A stretch of DNA of 64,000 bases from an uncultured Ruminiclostridium sp. GTDB lineage: Bacteria; Bacillota; Clostridia; Oscillospirales; Ruminococcaceae. A program made the translations under genes and the position numbers. Position 1 is the first letter of the stretch, and every line of letters begins with the position of its first letter. Shown here one piece after another: positions 52,672 to 60,562 of the stretch. The notes beneath the pieces were generated by a model. That model saw only the letters and a list, made by a program, of their open reading frames with translations, searched no databases and had not been told where the DNA came from. The stretch lies in assembly GCA_947627695.1 (NCBI GenBank), contig CANQXF010000005.1, forward strand, positions 62,001 through 126,000, given 5' to 3'.

Positions 52672-53336
52672 TCCTCCCTTCTCGGGAACTCAAGAACGCC
52701 TTTATGAATGACGATGTCAGTGTCATAAACCGCGCAATATTGCGAATTATAGCCGTCGTTAAACACGCTTCTGAGCATTGACGGAATACAAATGTCGGGA
52801 AGCTCGGCACATACACGTGTGCTTTCACGAAAAGGTCCGAAATACGACACTGTAAACTCGCTCCACCCGAGAGAAAGCGTTGCATAAGACTGCCCGCACG
52901 CCAAGCGGCGATTGAAGATCTCCTGGTAAGCATGACCCGGTGAAGTCGTTGAGCTGTCCCACTTTCTTGCAGATCGAGACAATTTGTCTTTATCAGGATT
53001 TGGGATCACATCGGCGTAAAGCCGATAGCAAACGTCAAGCAAGACAGTCGCAAACATCCGGTAATTATTGCCCTCTTTTACATCCTTAGCCTTGCGCAAA
53101 GGTCCGCCATAATTCGTGGCATATGAGTGGAAAACAGGCACACTGCACAGCTCAACTTTTCGAGGAATTACAAGTACGGCAGGTCCCCAGAGAACACTCT
53201 CAAAAAGCGCACGTACAGCGGAATACGTTGGTGCAGGATAACTGCACGGAGAATCTCCGCTGTCGGGCCTTGTCCATATCGCAGTGTTCCCTGCAACTTC
53301 CATTGCAACCGGATATGTTTTCTTTACCAAAAACAT
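52662..53336 (-). CDS. cas5: Cas5 (Cas5d-like) crRNA-processing/Cascade subunit
   Basis: In type I-C, Cas5d both caps the crRNA 5' handle and cleaves pre-crRNA, so no cas6 is needed. The 224-residue protein has the family start VAMEVAGNTAIWTRPD, then the YPAPTYSAVRALFESVLWGPA helix region typical of Cas5d. The start is set by AAAGGAG directly before two adjacent ATGs (53339 and 53336); I use the second, and an upstream TTG at 53378 lacks a ribosome site. It is the first gene of the operon. Confidence 0.82.
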   Translation of the reverse strand: MFLVKKTYPVAMEVAGNTAIWTRPDSGDSPCSYPAPTYSAVRALFESVLWGPAVLVIPRKVELCSVPVFHSYATNYGGPLRKAKDVKEGNNYRMFATVLLDVCYRLYADVIPNPDKDKLSRSARKWDSSTTSPGHAYQEIFNRRLACGQSYATLSLGWSEFTVSYFGPFRESTRVCAELPDICIPSMLRSVFNDGYNSQYCAVYDTDIVIHKGVLEFPRREDCL

Positions 53337-53401
53337 CATCTCCTTTCGTAATTTTTGGGATTTATAATTTTTAGTCAAATTATAACAAGAAGTTTTTTGT
53401 A

Positions 53402-53523
53402 ATAAGGCGGGGATTTTTACTGCCTTATCATAAAGTCGTAAGTATGGTCTAACGGGTATTGTTTTCTTTTTTCAATCAGAAAATATCTGACCTTATAATA
53501 GCGCAATGAAATAAAAATGTCAA
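53402..53523 (-). promoter_or_regulatory. cas operon promoter, leader hairpin and short palindrome
   Basis: On the minus strand TTGACA (53523-53518) and TATTAT (53500-53495) are 17 bases apart. Just downstream, TCAGA-AAATA-TCTGA (53476-53490) is a perfect short inverted repeat near the start site and a candidate operator. Farther into the leader ATAAGGC (53402-53408) pairs with GCCTTAT (53422-53428). No CRISPR repeat or spacer pattern is visible here. Confidence 0.72.
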
Positions 53524-53717
53524 GAGGTATCTGTACATATTATCGGACTTGAAATTTCTTTTCAATATTTTTTCAAAGATGGTCGTTCCCGCTTGCAGAA
53601 AAATTCTAAAACAAAGCTGACAGGTATAATCGAAAACATGTTAGAAATTTGTTAGAAATCCGTATAAATTTTACACAAACGCAAAATAAAAAAAGCACCT
53701 CCATAGTTTGGGGCGCG

Positions 53718-53886
53718 CTGCGATTTTTCGGTTTTGCGTAAGCAAAATGAATTTCCTTAAGGGAAATTCAAGAAAAATCGCACATGGAAAAGAGCTGAGG
53801 GCAAGCCGTAAGGCGACGGACGAAGGCTTTTACCGTTTGAAAAAACGCCTTCGTAAAACGAGGGCGTTTTTCCTAACGACGTGTGG
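53718..53886 (-). repeat. Distant inverted copy of the 170-bp structured repeat
   Basis: Read on the minus strand the order of elements is the same as at 26.5 kb: terminator hairpin (AACGCC...GGCGTT, T run), the spacer with CCTTCGTCCGTCGCC, then an outer stem TGCGATTTTTC/GAAAAATCGCA enclosing GAATTTCC/GGAAATTC and TTTTGC/GCAAAA. The stems differ in sequence from the 26.5-kb copies but keep pairing. Confidence 0.82.
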
Positions 53887-53903
53887 CATGTTACCAAAAA
53901 GAT

Positions 53904-53955
53904 ATTAAAACTGCATAACATAAAAACACGCTCCCGTGAATTGGGAGCGTGTTGA
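53904..53955 (-). repeat. 52-bp direct repeat with terminator (right copy)
   Basis: Identical to 47370-47421 over 52 bases and in the same orientation, 6,534 bp apart. It lies downstream of the immunity-like gene on the minus strand and has the same AACACGCTCCC/GGGAGCGTGTT hairpin. Together the two copies bracket the whole cas operon and the structured repeat copy. Confidence 0.85.
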
Positions 53956-54048
53956 AGCGGCTCAGCCGCTGTCTAAACATTACAAAAAAGATTTTTAAAT
54001 TTGTTCACAAAATTGAATTATATCATATTTTCTAAACCTGTCAACAAA

Positions 54049-54468
54049 TTATTTCAGTTTTATTACATCTCCACCGTCTTGTTCAGACATACCATAGCCG
54101 GTATCATTAATGATTTCATAGTCATCTCCCAGCAACTCGCAAAGCTTTTTATACACAAATCTGACCGCACCATCAAATCTCTGTTCGTCTTCTTTGTTGT
54201 CAAAGCCTTTGTAGGAGAATTCGTGCTCATTATTGATAAACAATTTGGGGTATTCCTCGTTAATATAATTGGTCATGCTTTCTGATTCGGATTGACCTAT
54301 TAATCTATCCTCATAATATTTAATTGCTTTATGAGTGCCATCAAGCGAATAGATATCATCTGCAAAATACCCATCGCTGCTTATTCTTACGGGTGAGGAA
54401 ATCTGCCCTTCTTCACATATCCACACAAAATACGAGCCATGATCAAAGAAGAGCCTTAACATTCTCAT
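54049..54468 (-). CDS. Probable immunity protein of a lost polymorphic toxin
   Basis: A 139-residue acidic protein (many Asp/Glu) of no family I can name. It begins LRLFFDHGSYFVWICEEGQ and contains GFDNKEDEQRFDGAVRFVYKKL. Its start codon overlaps the stop of a short fragment that looks like a toxin C-terminus, the typical layout of toxin then immunity gene. I call it immunity-like from that context and its size and charge only. Confidence 0.5.
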   Translation of the reverse strand: MRMLRLFFDHGSYFVWICEEGQISSPVRISSDGYFADDIYSLDGTHKAIKYYEDRLIGQSESESMTNYINEEYPKLFINNEHEFSYKGFDNKEDEQRFDGAVRFVYKKLCELLGDDYEIINDTGYGMSEQDGGDVIKLK

Positions 54469-54611
54469 TTTATAAAATTCTCCAAATGATTCGGATCAGC
54501 TCCAACAATGAAGTCGTTTGAACCAACAGTTATACCAACAACATAATCTTTGCCTTTAAAATTTACATGATAAGCTGTCGATTACCTTTAGCAACAGGAA
54601 TAAAATTTCCT
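54465..54611 (-). pseudogene. C-terminal fragment of a toxin-like gene, frameshifted
   Basis: Beside the tRNA-Leu 3' end the minus strand encodes GNFIPVAKGNR, then after an apparent one-base shift TAYHVNFKGKDYVVGITVGS through VGADPNHLENFIK and a stop. It looks like the tail of a polymorphic toxin. Everything upstream is missing because the fragment starts within about three bases of the CCA end of tRNA-Leu. Its stop overlaps the immunity-like gene's ATG. Confidence 0.55.
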
Positions 54612-54698
54612 TGGTGCCGCTGACCGGACTTGAACCGGTACGGTATCGCTACCGAGGGATTTTAAGTCCCTTGTGTCTGCCTATTCCACCACAGCGGC
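54612..54698 (-). tRNA. tRNA-Leu (anticodon TAA)
   Basis: An 87-base tRNA with a long variable arm, acceptor GCCGCTG/CAGCGGC, anticodon loop CTTAAAA (anticodon TAA) in the GGGA/TCCC stem, TTCAAGT in the T arm and encoded CCA. A consensus promoter lies upstream. A degraded toxin fragment starts right after its 3' end. Confidence 0.97.
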
Positions 54699-54715
54699 AA
54701 TTATTAGCTTTGATT

Positions 54716-54744
54716 ATTATATCTCAATTTTACCGTTTTGTCAA
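54716..54744 (-). promoter_or_regulatory. Consensus promoter for tRNA-Leu
   Basis: On the minus strand TTGACA (54744-54739) and TATAAT (54721-54716), 17-base spacer. Confidence 0.88.
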
Positions 54745-54750
54745 GCAAAA

Positions 54751-54782
54751 ACAGACTCACAATGCTGTGAGTCTGTTTTTTT
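54751..54782. terminator. Terminator after the collagen-like gene
   Basis: ACAGACTCACA pairs with TGTGAGTCTGT around an ATGC loop, with T/A runs on both sides; it lies between the collagen-like gene end and the tRNA-Leu promoter. Confidence 0.88.
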
Positions 54783-54789
54783 ATTTGGC

Positions 54790-56277
54790 TTATGCTATCC
54801 TCGTTATCACCAAATGCGCGGAAACAGGCTGAGTTCCTCCTGCGGAAGGCGTGATTATCAGCGACGAGGGATTGTCAGCGGGATTTCTGAGAGTTATAAC
54901 GGAGTTTACAGCAGTGGTGGTTATCAGGGAGATACCCGTTATTCCCGACGCTCCCGAGGCGCGCCCTGCAACGGTGTAGTCAAGCTCGTCGCCGTTAAGG
55001 GTCAGGACGAGTTGTCCCGCCTGATTTACGGGAACGCTGAATTCCACCTTATACGTTCCTATTTCGGGAAGATTGAAGGAGTCGTCAGTCACCCTCGTTA
55101 TAGTGCCGTCGTTTGAGGACGTTCTGGGGAAGCTGACGTCTGTTCCCGGAGCTACCGAGTCCGCATTGTCAGAGGGCATAAGAGCGTAGAAATCAGCGTA
55201 ACCCAATACGCCGCCAGGCTCGCCCTGAGGTCCTACGGGACCTTGGGGACCTGTTTCACCTTGAGGACCTGCGGGACCCGTTGCGCCTGTCGGGCCTGCG
55301 GGGCCTTGGGGGCCTGTTTCACCTTGTGGGCCTGCGGGACCTGTTGCACCTGTCGGGCCTGCAGGGCCTTGAGGTCCTGTTTCGCCTTGTGGACCTGCGG
55401 GGCCCGTTGCGCCTGTCGGGCCTGCAGGACCTTGGGGTCCTGTTTCGCCTTGTGGACCTTGGGGACCTGTTGCGCCTGTCGGACCTGCAGGGCCTTGGGG
55501 GCCTGTTTCACCCTGTGGGCCTGCGGGGCCTGTTGCGCCTGCTACGCCTGCGGGGCCTTGGGGTCCTGTTTCGCCTTGTGGACCTTGGGGACCTGCTGGG
55601 CCTATCTCGCCCTGAGGTCCTTGGGGTCCTGTTTCGCCTTGCGGGCCTGTGGGGCCTTGGGGTCCTACGGGACCTGTTTCGCCCTGCGGGCCTTGAGGAC
55701 CGACGGGACCTGTATCACCTTGGGGTCCCTGAGGACCTGCGGGTCCTGTTGCTCCTGTGGCTCCTGTGGGTCCCTGAGGTCCTACGGGTCCTGTTTCGCC
55801 TTGGGGCCCCTGAGGGCCTACGGGTCCTGTTTCACCCTGAGGGCCTTGGGGACCTTGCGGGCCTGTTTCACCTACGGGTCCTTGTGGACCTATAGGTCCT
55901 GTCGCACCTGTCGGACCTTCAACGCCCATTGGACCCTGAGGACCTACGGGGCCTGTTGCGCCCACCGGTCCTCTTGGTCCAGTTGCACCGGCAGGGCCGG
56001 GAAGTCCCATAGGTCCCTGCTCGCCGGCAGGTCCTGTTTCGCCCTGAGGTCCCTCGGGACCTCTTTCGCCCTCGGGTCCGGGAAATCCCATAGGTCCTCT
56101 CGGCCCTGCGGGTCCCATTGGTCCCATCGGTCCCATAGGACCCATTGGTCCGGGAGGACCGGGGATATACTCGGGACAGCAGGAATTGCCGTTATTGCTG
56201 CCGCAGCCGCAGTCGTTGTTACGGTTGTTTCTGCCGCAGCTGTTATTGTTATTGGAATTGTTATAGAACGAATTCAT
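54790..56277 (-). CDS. Collagen-like Gly-X-Y repeat protein with BclA-like C-terminal domain
   Basis: A 495-residue protein. Residues about 1-37 are Asn/Cys-rich (runs of N plus several cysteines, such as CGCGSNN and CCPEY). Residues about 38-365 are uninterrupted Gly-X-Y triplets rich in GPQGETGP and GPTGATG modules, as in collagen triple helices. The last about 130 residues resemble the trimeric C-terminal domain of BclA-like exosporium proteins. There is no classical signal peptide, which fits spore-surface proteins of this kind. The DNA repeat makes length changes by slippage likely. Confidence 0.88.
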   Translation of the reverse strand: MNSFYNNSNNNNSCGRNNRNNDCGCGSNNGNSCCPEYIPGPPGPMGPMGPMGPMGPAGPRGPMGFPGPEGERGPEGPQGETGPAGEQGPMGLPGPAGATGPRGPVGATGPVGPQGPMGVEGPTGATGPIGPQGPVGETGPQGPQGPQGETGPVGPQGPQGETGPVGPQGPTGATGATGPAGPQGPQGDTGPVGPQGPQGETGPVGPQGPTGPQGETGPQGPQGEIGPAGPQGPQGETGPQGPAGVAGATGPAGPQGETGPQGPAGPTGATGPQGPQGETGPQGPAGPTGATGPAGPQGETGPQGPAGPTGATGPAGPQGETGPQGPAGPTGATGPAGPQGETGPQGPVGPQGEPGGVLGYADFYALMPSDNADSVAPGTDVSFPRTSSNDGTITRVTDDSFNLPEIGTYKVEFSVPVNQAGQLVLTLNGDELDYTVAGRASGASGITGISLITTTAVNSVITLRNPADNPSSLIITPSAGGTQPVSAHLVITRIA

Positions 56278-56427
56278 TTTCTTCCTCCTGAAACTGTCGT
56301 TTCCGCCTGAAGCGGAACAGTTGACGCCGTGCGTCTATATATAATATGCGGCAGTATGAAAAACGACACTGTGATTTCCGCCTGCGAAAACAGATCTTAT
56401 TTGTCGCTTCTTTTATCCTGCATTTTG

Positions 56428-56594
56428 TTGACAAAAGACTGGAAAAGTATTACAATATAATATATAGACAAGCAGCTGCTAAGGTTGTGATTTCCGCAAG
56501 GATAAAGGAAGAGGAACGCTGATAAATTTCGTAACAGACCCTGTCCGTTTTTCGCAAAATTCCCCTTGAATATACGGCGAAGCAGGGTTATAAT
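56428..56594 (+). promoter_or_regulatory. Two candidate promoters and long leader before fucO
   Basis: TTGACA (56428-56433) with TACAAT (56451-56456), and TTGAAT (56566-56571) with TATAAT (56589-56594), both 17-base spacers. The second lies 28 bases before the fucO start codon. The region 56278-56622 has no gene; I see no known riboswitch in the leader between the two promoters. Confidence 0.7.
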
Positions 56595-56622
56595 TTAAAA
56601 AAAGCAGAACGGAGGAAACATA

Positions 56623-57777
56623 ATGGCAAACAGATTTATTCTTAACGAAACTTCCTACTTCGGAGCAGGCGCAAGAGAGACCCTTGCGGACGAGGTAAAG
56701 GCAAGAGGCTTTAAAAAGCTCCTTTTCGTAACGGACAAGACGCTTCTTGACTGCGGCGTGGCAGGCAAGGTCACCGAAGTGCTGGACAAGGCGGGCATAC
56801 CTTACGAGATCTATTCCGACATAAAAGCAAATCCCACCGTTAAAAACGTTCAGGACGGCGTTGAAGTTTTCAAAAACAGCGGTGCTGACGCTATCGTGGC
56901 AGTTGGCGGCGGTTCTGTAATGGATACCGCAAAGGGCATCGGCATTATCGTTGCCAACCCCGAATATGCGGACGTTGTATCGCTTGAAGGAGTTGCTCCC
57001 ACCAAAAACAAGAGCGTTCCCGTTATCGCGCTTCCCACAACCTCGGGAACGGCCGCCGAGGTAACTATAAACTATGTTATCACCGACGAAGTGAACAAGA
57101 AAAAAATGGTCTGCGTCGACCCTCACGATATCCCCGTTGTCGCCATAGTTGACAGCGACCTTATGATGGGAATGCCAAAGGGACTTTGCGCTTCTACCGG
57201 AATGGACGCGCTGACCCACGCTATCGAGGGATATATCACCGCAGGAGCTTGGGAAATGTCGGATATGGTGGAGCTGCGCGCTATCGAGCTTATCCATCAG
57301 AGCCTTTACGACAGCGTAAACGGCGACCCCAAAGCCCGCGAGACTATGGCACTGGCACAGTATGTGGCAGGTATGGGCTTCTCAAACGTAGGTCTGGGAA
57401 TAGTTCACTCCATGGCTCACCCTCTGGGCGCTTTCTATGACACTCCTCACGGCGTGGCAAACGCGCTGCTGCTGCCGTACGTGCTGGAATACAACGCCGA
57501 GAGCCCCGCAAAGCCGAAGTTCAGAGCTATCGCAAAGGCGATGGGCGTAAATCATACCGAGGAAATGAACGATGACGAATGTGTTGCCGCAGCCATAGAC
57601 GCTGTACGCAAGCTCTCCGTTTCTATCGACATTCCTCAGAAATTGTCTGAAATAGGCGTGAAAGAAGAGGATCTGGAGGCGTTGTCCGTGGCGGCGTTCA
57701 ACGACGTATGCACAGGCGGAAATCCCCGTCCCACTTCTCCCGAAGAAATTCTGGAAATTTACAAAAAGGCATATTGA
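56623..57777 (+). CDS. fucO: Lactaldehyde reductase / iron-containing alcohol dehydrogenase (FucO-like)
   Basis: FucO reduces lactaldehyde to 1,2-propanediol with NADH during fermentation of fucose or rhamnose. The 384-residue protein resembles E. coli FucO closely by recollection along its length (start ANRFILNETSYFG, nucleotide loop GGGSVMDTAKGIG, PTTSGTAAEVTINYVI, CASTGMDALTHAIEGY). The iron-binding His residues occur in SMAHPLGAFYDTPHGVAN and the Asp in VPVVAIVDSDLM. It has a good ribosome site and a strong terminator and is monocistronic. Confidence 0.92.
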   Translation: MANRFILNETSYFGAGARETLADEVKARGFKKLLFVTDKTLLDCGVAGKVTEVLDKAGIPYEIYSDIKANPTVKNVQDGVEVFKNSGADAIVAVGGGSVMDTAKGIGIIVANPEYADVVSLEGVAPTKNKSVPVIALPTTSGTAAEVTINYVITDEVNKKKMVCVDPHDIPVVAIVDSDLMMGMPKGLCASTGMDALTHAIEGYITAGAWEMSDMVELRAIELIHQSLYDSVNGDPKARETMALAQYVAGMGFSNVGLGIVHSMAHPLGAFYDTPHGVANALLLPYVLEYNAESPAKPKFRAIAKAMGVNHTEEMNDDECVAAAIDAVRKLSVSIDIPQKLSEIGVKEEDLEALSVAAFNDVCTGGNPRPTSPEEILEIYKKAY

Positions 57778-57793
57778 GTCTACGCTCCTTAAA

Positions 57794-57829
57794 AAGGGCT
57801 GCACATACGGCGTGCAGCCCTTATTTTTT
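57794..57829 (+). terminator. Terminator after fucO
   Basis: AAGGGCTGCAC pairs with GTGCAGCCCTT around ATACGGC, followed by a T-rich run. Confidence 0.92.
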
Positions 57830-57857
57830 GCGGTTATGGCAAAATGCTTATTCCCTC

Positions 57858-57886
57858 TTGATATTTTTGGAAAAATGGTGTAAAAT
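57858..57886 (+). promoter_or_regulatory. Promoter for the glycosyltransferase-exchanger pair
   Basis: TTGATA (57858-57863) and TAAAAT (57881-57886), 17-base spacer. Confidence 0.65.
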
Positions 57887-57936
57887 GTATAGAAGAATAA
57901 ACCGCCGTCATTTTTGCGGCGGGAAGGGAGAGAGCA

Positions 57937-59367
57937 ATGAGAGTTGCGCTTTTTACCGAGGTATATCTGCCCGCCGTCAACGGCGTGGTGACACATATAA
58001 AAACCTTAAAGGAAGGTCTGGAGCTGTTGGGGCATAAGGTGCTGATAGTCGCCGCCGACTCCAACGTGAAAAAAACCCAGACCAGCGAGGACATAGTTTA
58101 CTGTCCCGCAATAAAGCTGGAAAAGCTGTACGGCTACGACGTGGCTTCGCCTATCAGCGCAGACAGGCTGAAGGTCATAAAGGACTTTCACCCTGACGTT
58201 ATCCACATACACAACGAGTTCGGCATAGGGCTTTCGGGAGCGATAATGGCAAAGCTGCTGAAGGTGCCGTTGGTGTACACCATGCACACTATGTATGACG
58301 ACTACGTTTACTATGTGGCGAACAACGAGCATTTTAGGGAGATAGTAACTTCTGCGTCGCATAAATATGCCAAGATACTTGCTACCGCCGCCACTGCAAT
58401 AACAGGTCCGTCCAAAAAGGTGGAGGATTATTTCCGCCGCTGTGGGGTGGACAAGCCTGTTACCATAATCCCAAATTCAGTTGAGGTGGACGTTTTCGAC
58501 AGGGAGAGCGTGGACAAGGCTAAAACTGCGGAAATAAGGAAAAGCTTCGGCTTTGACGAAAACGACCTGGTGTTCTGCTTCTGCGGTAGAATGGGGCAGG
58601 AAAAGAATATTGAAACGCTGCTGGATTTCTGGGCGAAAAACGTAAAGCCCGACGACAGGATAAAGCTGCTGCTTATCGGCGGCGGTCCTCAGCTTGAGGA
58701 ATTTACCGAATACGCGCAAAAGTTGGGGGTAAGCGATACGGTAAAATTCAGCGGCAGAGTTGAGCATATAGATATACCGCCTTATTACGCCGCCTGCGAC
58801 TGCTACATCACGGCGTCCTTGACGGAGTGTCACTCCATTTCAATGATGGAGGGAATGTCTACGGGTATGCCTGTGCTTACCATATGGGACGAGCTGAACG
58901 CCGACCAGATAGAAGAGGGAATCAACGGCTTTTTCTTCCACGACGCCGACGAGATGTATAGTGTGATGAAAAAGCTGAGGGGATTGCCCAAGGAAGAGCT
59001 GCAAAAGCTGCAAAAGCAGGCGAGGGACACTATCGTTGCGTCAGGGGCGCAGACTATTGCGGAGCATTTGCTTAAGGTCTACGAACAGGCGATACACGAT
59101 TATGACGAAAAGCAGATGTACAAGGAGCTGACCCACAGCGAGAAGAAAGCCTATCAGGAGGAAAATCCCGAGCTTTACGCCCTGCTGATAAAGCCTAAGC
59201 CAAAGCGCAGGGTAAAGGTCAAAGCAAAGCGCGTGACTTCCGAGGAAAAGGCGCAGAAAAAGAAAGCCAAAAAATCTCTGCGGGCAAGGAAGATCGCCGC
59301 AAGGGCGGTATCAAAAAATCACAAAAATGCAAAAAGGAACGACAAGCCGTCCAATAAAAATAAATAA
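57937..59367 (+). CDS. Family 4 glycosyltransferase, diacylglycerol glucosyltransferase-like
   Basis: A 476-residue GT-B enzyme. The N-terminal domain starts VALFTEVYLPAVNGVVTHI, a signature of the group that includes 1,2-diacylglycerol 3-glucosyltransferases; the sugar-nucleotide site is seen in LTECHSISMMEGMSTGMPVL (Glu/Asp EX7E-type motif). Residues about 400-476 are a Lys/Arg-rich extension that may bind membrane or polyanions. Glycolipid synthesis is the likely role but not proven. It is followed by the exchanger after 20 bases. Confidence 0.82.
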   Translation: MRVALFTEVYLPAVNGVVTHIKTLKEGLELLGHKVLIVAADSNVKKTQTSEDIVYCPAIKLEKLYGYDVASPISADRLKVIKDFHPDVIHIHNEFGIGLSGAIMAKLLKVPLVYTMHTMYDDYVYYVANNEHFREIVTSASHKYAKILATAATAITGPSKKVEDYFRRCGVDKPVTIIPNSVEVDVFDRESVDKAKTAEIRKSFGFDENDLVFCFCGRMGQEKNIETLLDFWAKNVKPDDRIKLLLIGGGPQLEEFTEYAQKLGVSDTVKFSGRVEHIDIPPYYAACDCYITASLTECHSISMMEGMSTGMPVLTIWDELNADQIEEGINGFFFHDADEMYSVMKKLRGLPKEELQKLQKQARDTIVASGAQTIAEHLLKVYEQAIHDYDEKQMYKELTHSEKKAYQEENPELYALLIKPKPKRRVKVKAKRVTSEEKAQKKKAKKSLRARKIAARAVSKNHKNAKRNDKPSNKNK

Positions 59368-59387
59368 TTTCAAGGAAGAAAAAAGAA

Positions 59388-60392
59388 ATGTCGGACACGA
59401 TATTGAACTACCTCACGGGGCTGTTTCAGAACAACGCCGCCGCATCGGTGATAATTTCGGTGGTGTTTCTGGTCATCGGCTTCTGGGGACTTATAAAGGG
59501 CGCGGATATTTTCGTTGACAGCGCCTCGCAGATAGCGGCAAAGCTGAAAGTGCCGCTGATAGTTATAGGACTTACGATCGTTGCTTTCGGGACGAGCGCT
59601 CCCGAGGCAGCGATAAGCATAACCTCCGCCGTGCAGAACAATGCGGGCATTGCGGTGGGAAACGTTTTCGGCAGTAATATAATGAACATACTGCTTATTC
59701 TGGGCGTTTCCGCTATGATATGCAAGCTGCCTGTGAAGAAAACCACCTTCCGCTGGGAAATTCCCTTTGTGGCGATAATCACGGCGGTAATGCTGGGGCT
59801 GGGGCTTTGGAACAACGATCTGAACAGGTTGGACGGAGTTGTGCTTGCTCTGCTGTTTGCGGTGTTTATGGGGTATCTGATAAAGCTGTCGAAAAGCGGA
59901 GATACCTCGGCGGCGGACGACGTTCCCGAGATCGATGAAAATGCGTCTATCCCGAAAATGATACTGCTGGTAATACTGGGGCTTGCAATGGTGGTGCTGG
60001 GAAGTGATTTTACAGTCAGCGGCGCTACAAGGATAGCGGAGGTCATCGGGCTTGACGACAGAGTTATCGGGCTTACCGTGGTGGCGTTCGGCACTTCCCT
60101 GCCTGAGCTTGTCACCTGTATACAGGCGGCAAGAAAGGGGAAGGTGGATATTGCTATCGGAAACATAATCGGCAGCAATATTTTCAACATTCTGTTCGTT
60201 GTGGGAATTTCCGCTTTGGTTTCACCCAATCCTATCGCTTTCCCGAATTCGTTCATCGTGGACGCGGTCGCTGCGATAGCCGCCGCCGTTCTGCTGTGGC
60301 TGCTGGTGCTGAAAAACAAGCAGATAAGCAGGCTTGGCGGCGGGATAATGTTGGTTTGCTATGCGGGATATTTCGTTTATCTTTTCCTGTAA
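59388..60392 (+). CDS. Calcium/sodium antiporter (CaCA family)
   Basis: A 334-residue exchanger with about ten transmembrane helices and the two alpha repeats of the family: GTSAPEAAISI with GNVFGSNIMNI in the first half, and GTSLPELVTCI with GNIIGSNIFNI in the second. An acidic cytoplasmic loop lies between them (about residues 160-185). It likely exports Ca2+ with Na+ entry. It lies 20 bases after the glycosyltransferase. Confidence 0.93.
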   Translation: MSDTILNYLTGLFQNNAAASVIISVVFLVIGFWGLIKGADIFVDSASQIAAKLKVPLIVIGLTIVAFGTSAPEAAISITSAVQNNAGIAVGNVFGSNIMNILLILGVSAMICKLPVKKTTFRWEIPFVAIITAVMLGLGLWNNDLNRLDGVVLALLFAVFMGYLIKLSKSGDTSAADDVPEIDENASIPKMILLVILGLAMVVLGSDFTVSGATRIAEVIGLDDRVIGLTVVAFGTSLPELVTCIQAARKGKVDIAIGNIIGSNIFNILFVVGISALVSPNPIAFPNSFIVDAVAAIAAAVLLWLLVLKNKQISRLGGGIMLVCYAGYFVYLFL

Positions 60393-60399
60393 AAACCGC

Positions 60400-60428
60400 T
60401 TGACAGAAAACGGTGAGGATATTATAAT
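60400..60428 (+). promoter_or_regulatory. Consensus promoter for the hydrogenase-maturation operon
   Basis: TTGACA (60400-60405) and TATAAT (60423-60428), 17-base spacer, with the start site about 120 bases before the first start codon. Confidence 0.88.
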
Positions 60429-60562
60429 ATAAGTGCTGAGGTGCGAGAGCTTCTTTCACCGAAGCGGGAATTTTACTGACGCTGAAAAAATTTTAAGGCG
60501 AAAGGGCTTGTAAAATACGAAGCTATGCCCTTTTGCGTCTTGCGAAAGGGCTTTTTCTTATG
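60429..60562 (+). promoter_or_regulatory. Riboswitch- or attenuator-like leader of the hydrogenase-maturation operon
   Basis: GCGAAAGGGC occurs twice, at 60498-60507 and 60542-60551. The segment GCCCTTTTGC at 60527-60536 can pair with either copy over 10 bp (one G-U). Pairing with the second copy forms a hairpin with a five-base loop and five T's after it, and buries the AAAGGG that must serve as ribosome site for the ATG at 60560. Pairing with the first copy frees it. Upstream is a small hairpin GCTTC/GAAGC (60449-60453 with 60461-60465). The ligand-binding part does not match a riboswitch class I know. Confidence 0.75.

Noticed and set aside
53380-54000. A CRISPR array beside the cas operon
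   Set aside because: No 25-40 bp repeat at regular spacing is present in the flanks; only hairpins, one structured repeat copy and the 52-bp repeat were found.
54612-54698. An integrated element bounded by a duplicated tRNA-Leu 3' end
   Set aside because: No second copy of the tRNA-Leu 3' sequence and no integrase gene were found in the window.
55243-56310. A long open frame antisense to the collagen-like gene
   Set aside because: It consists of the complement of Gly-X-Y codons (runs of Cys/Gly/Leu/Arg) and has no independent start or family match.
56457-56565. A riboswitch in the long leader before fucO
   Set aside because: No known class pattern and no terminator or ribosome-site hairpin could be drawn; a second promoter explains the spacing.
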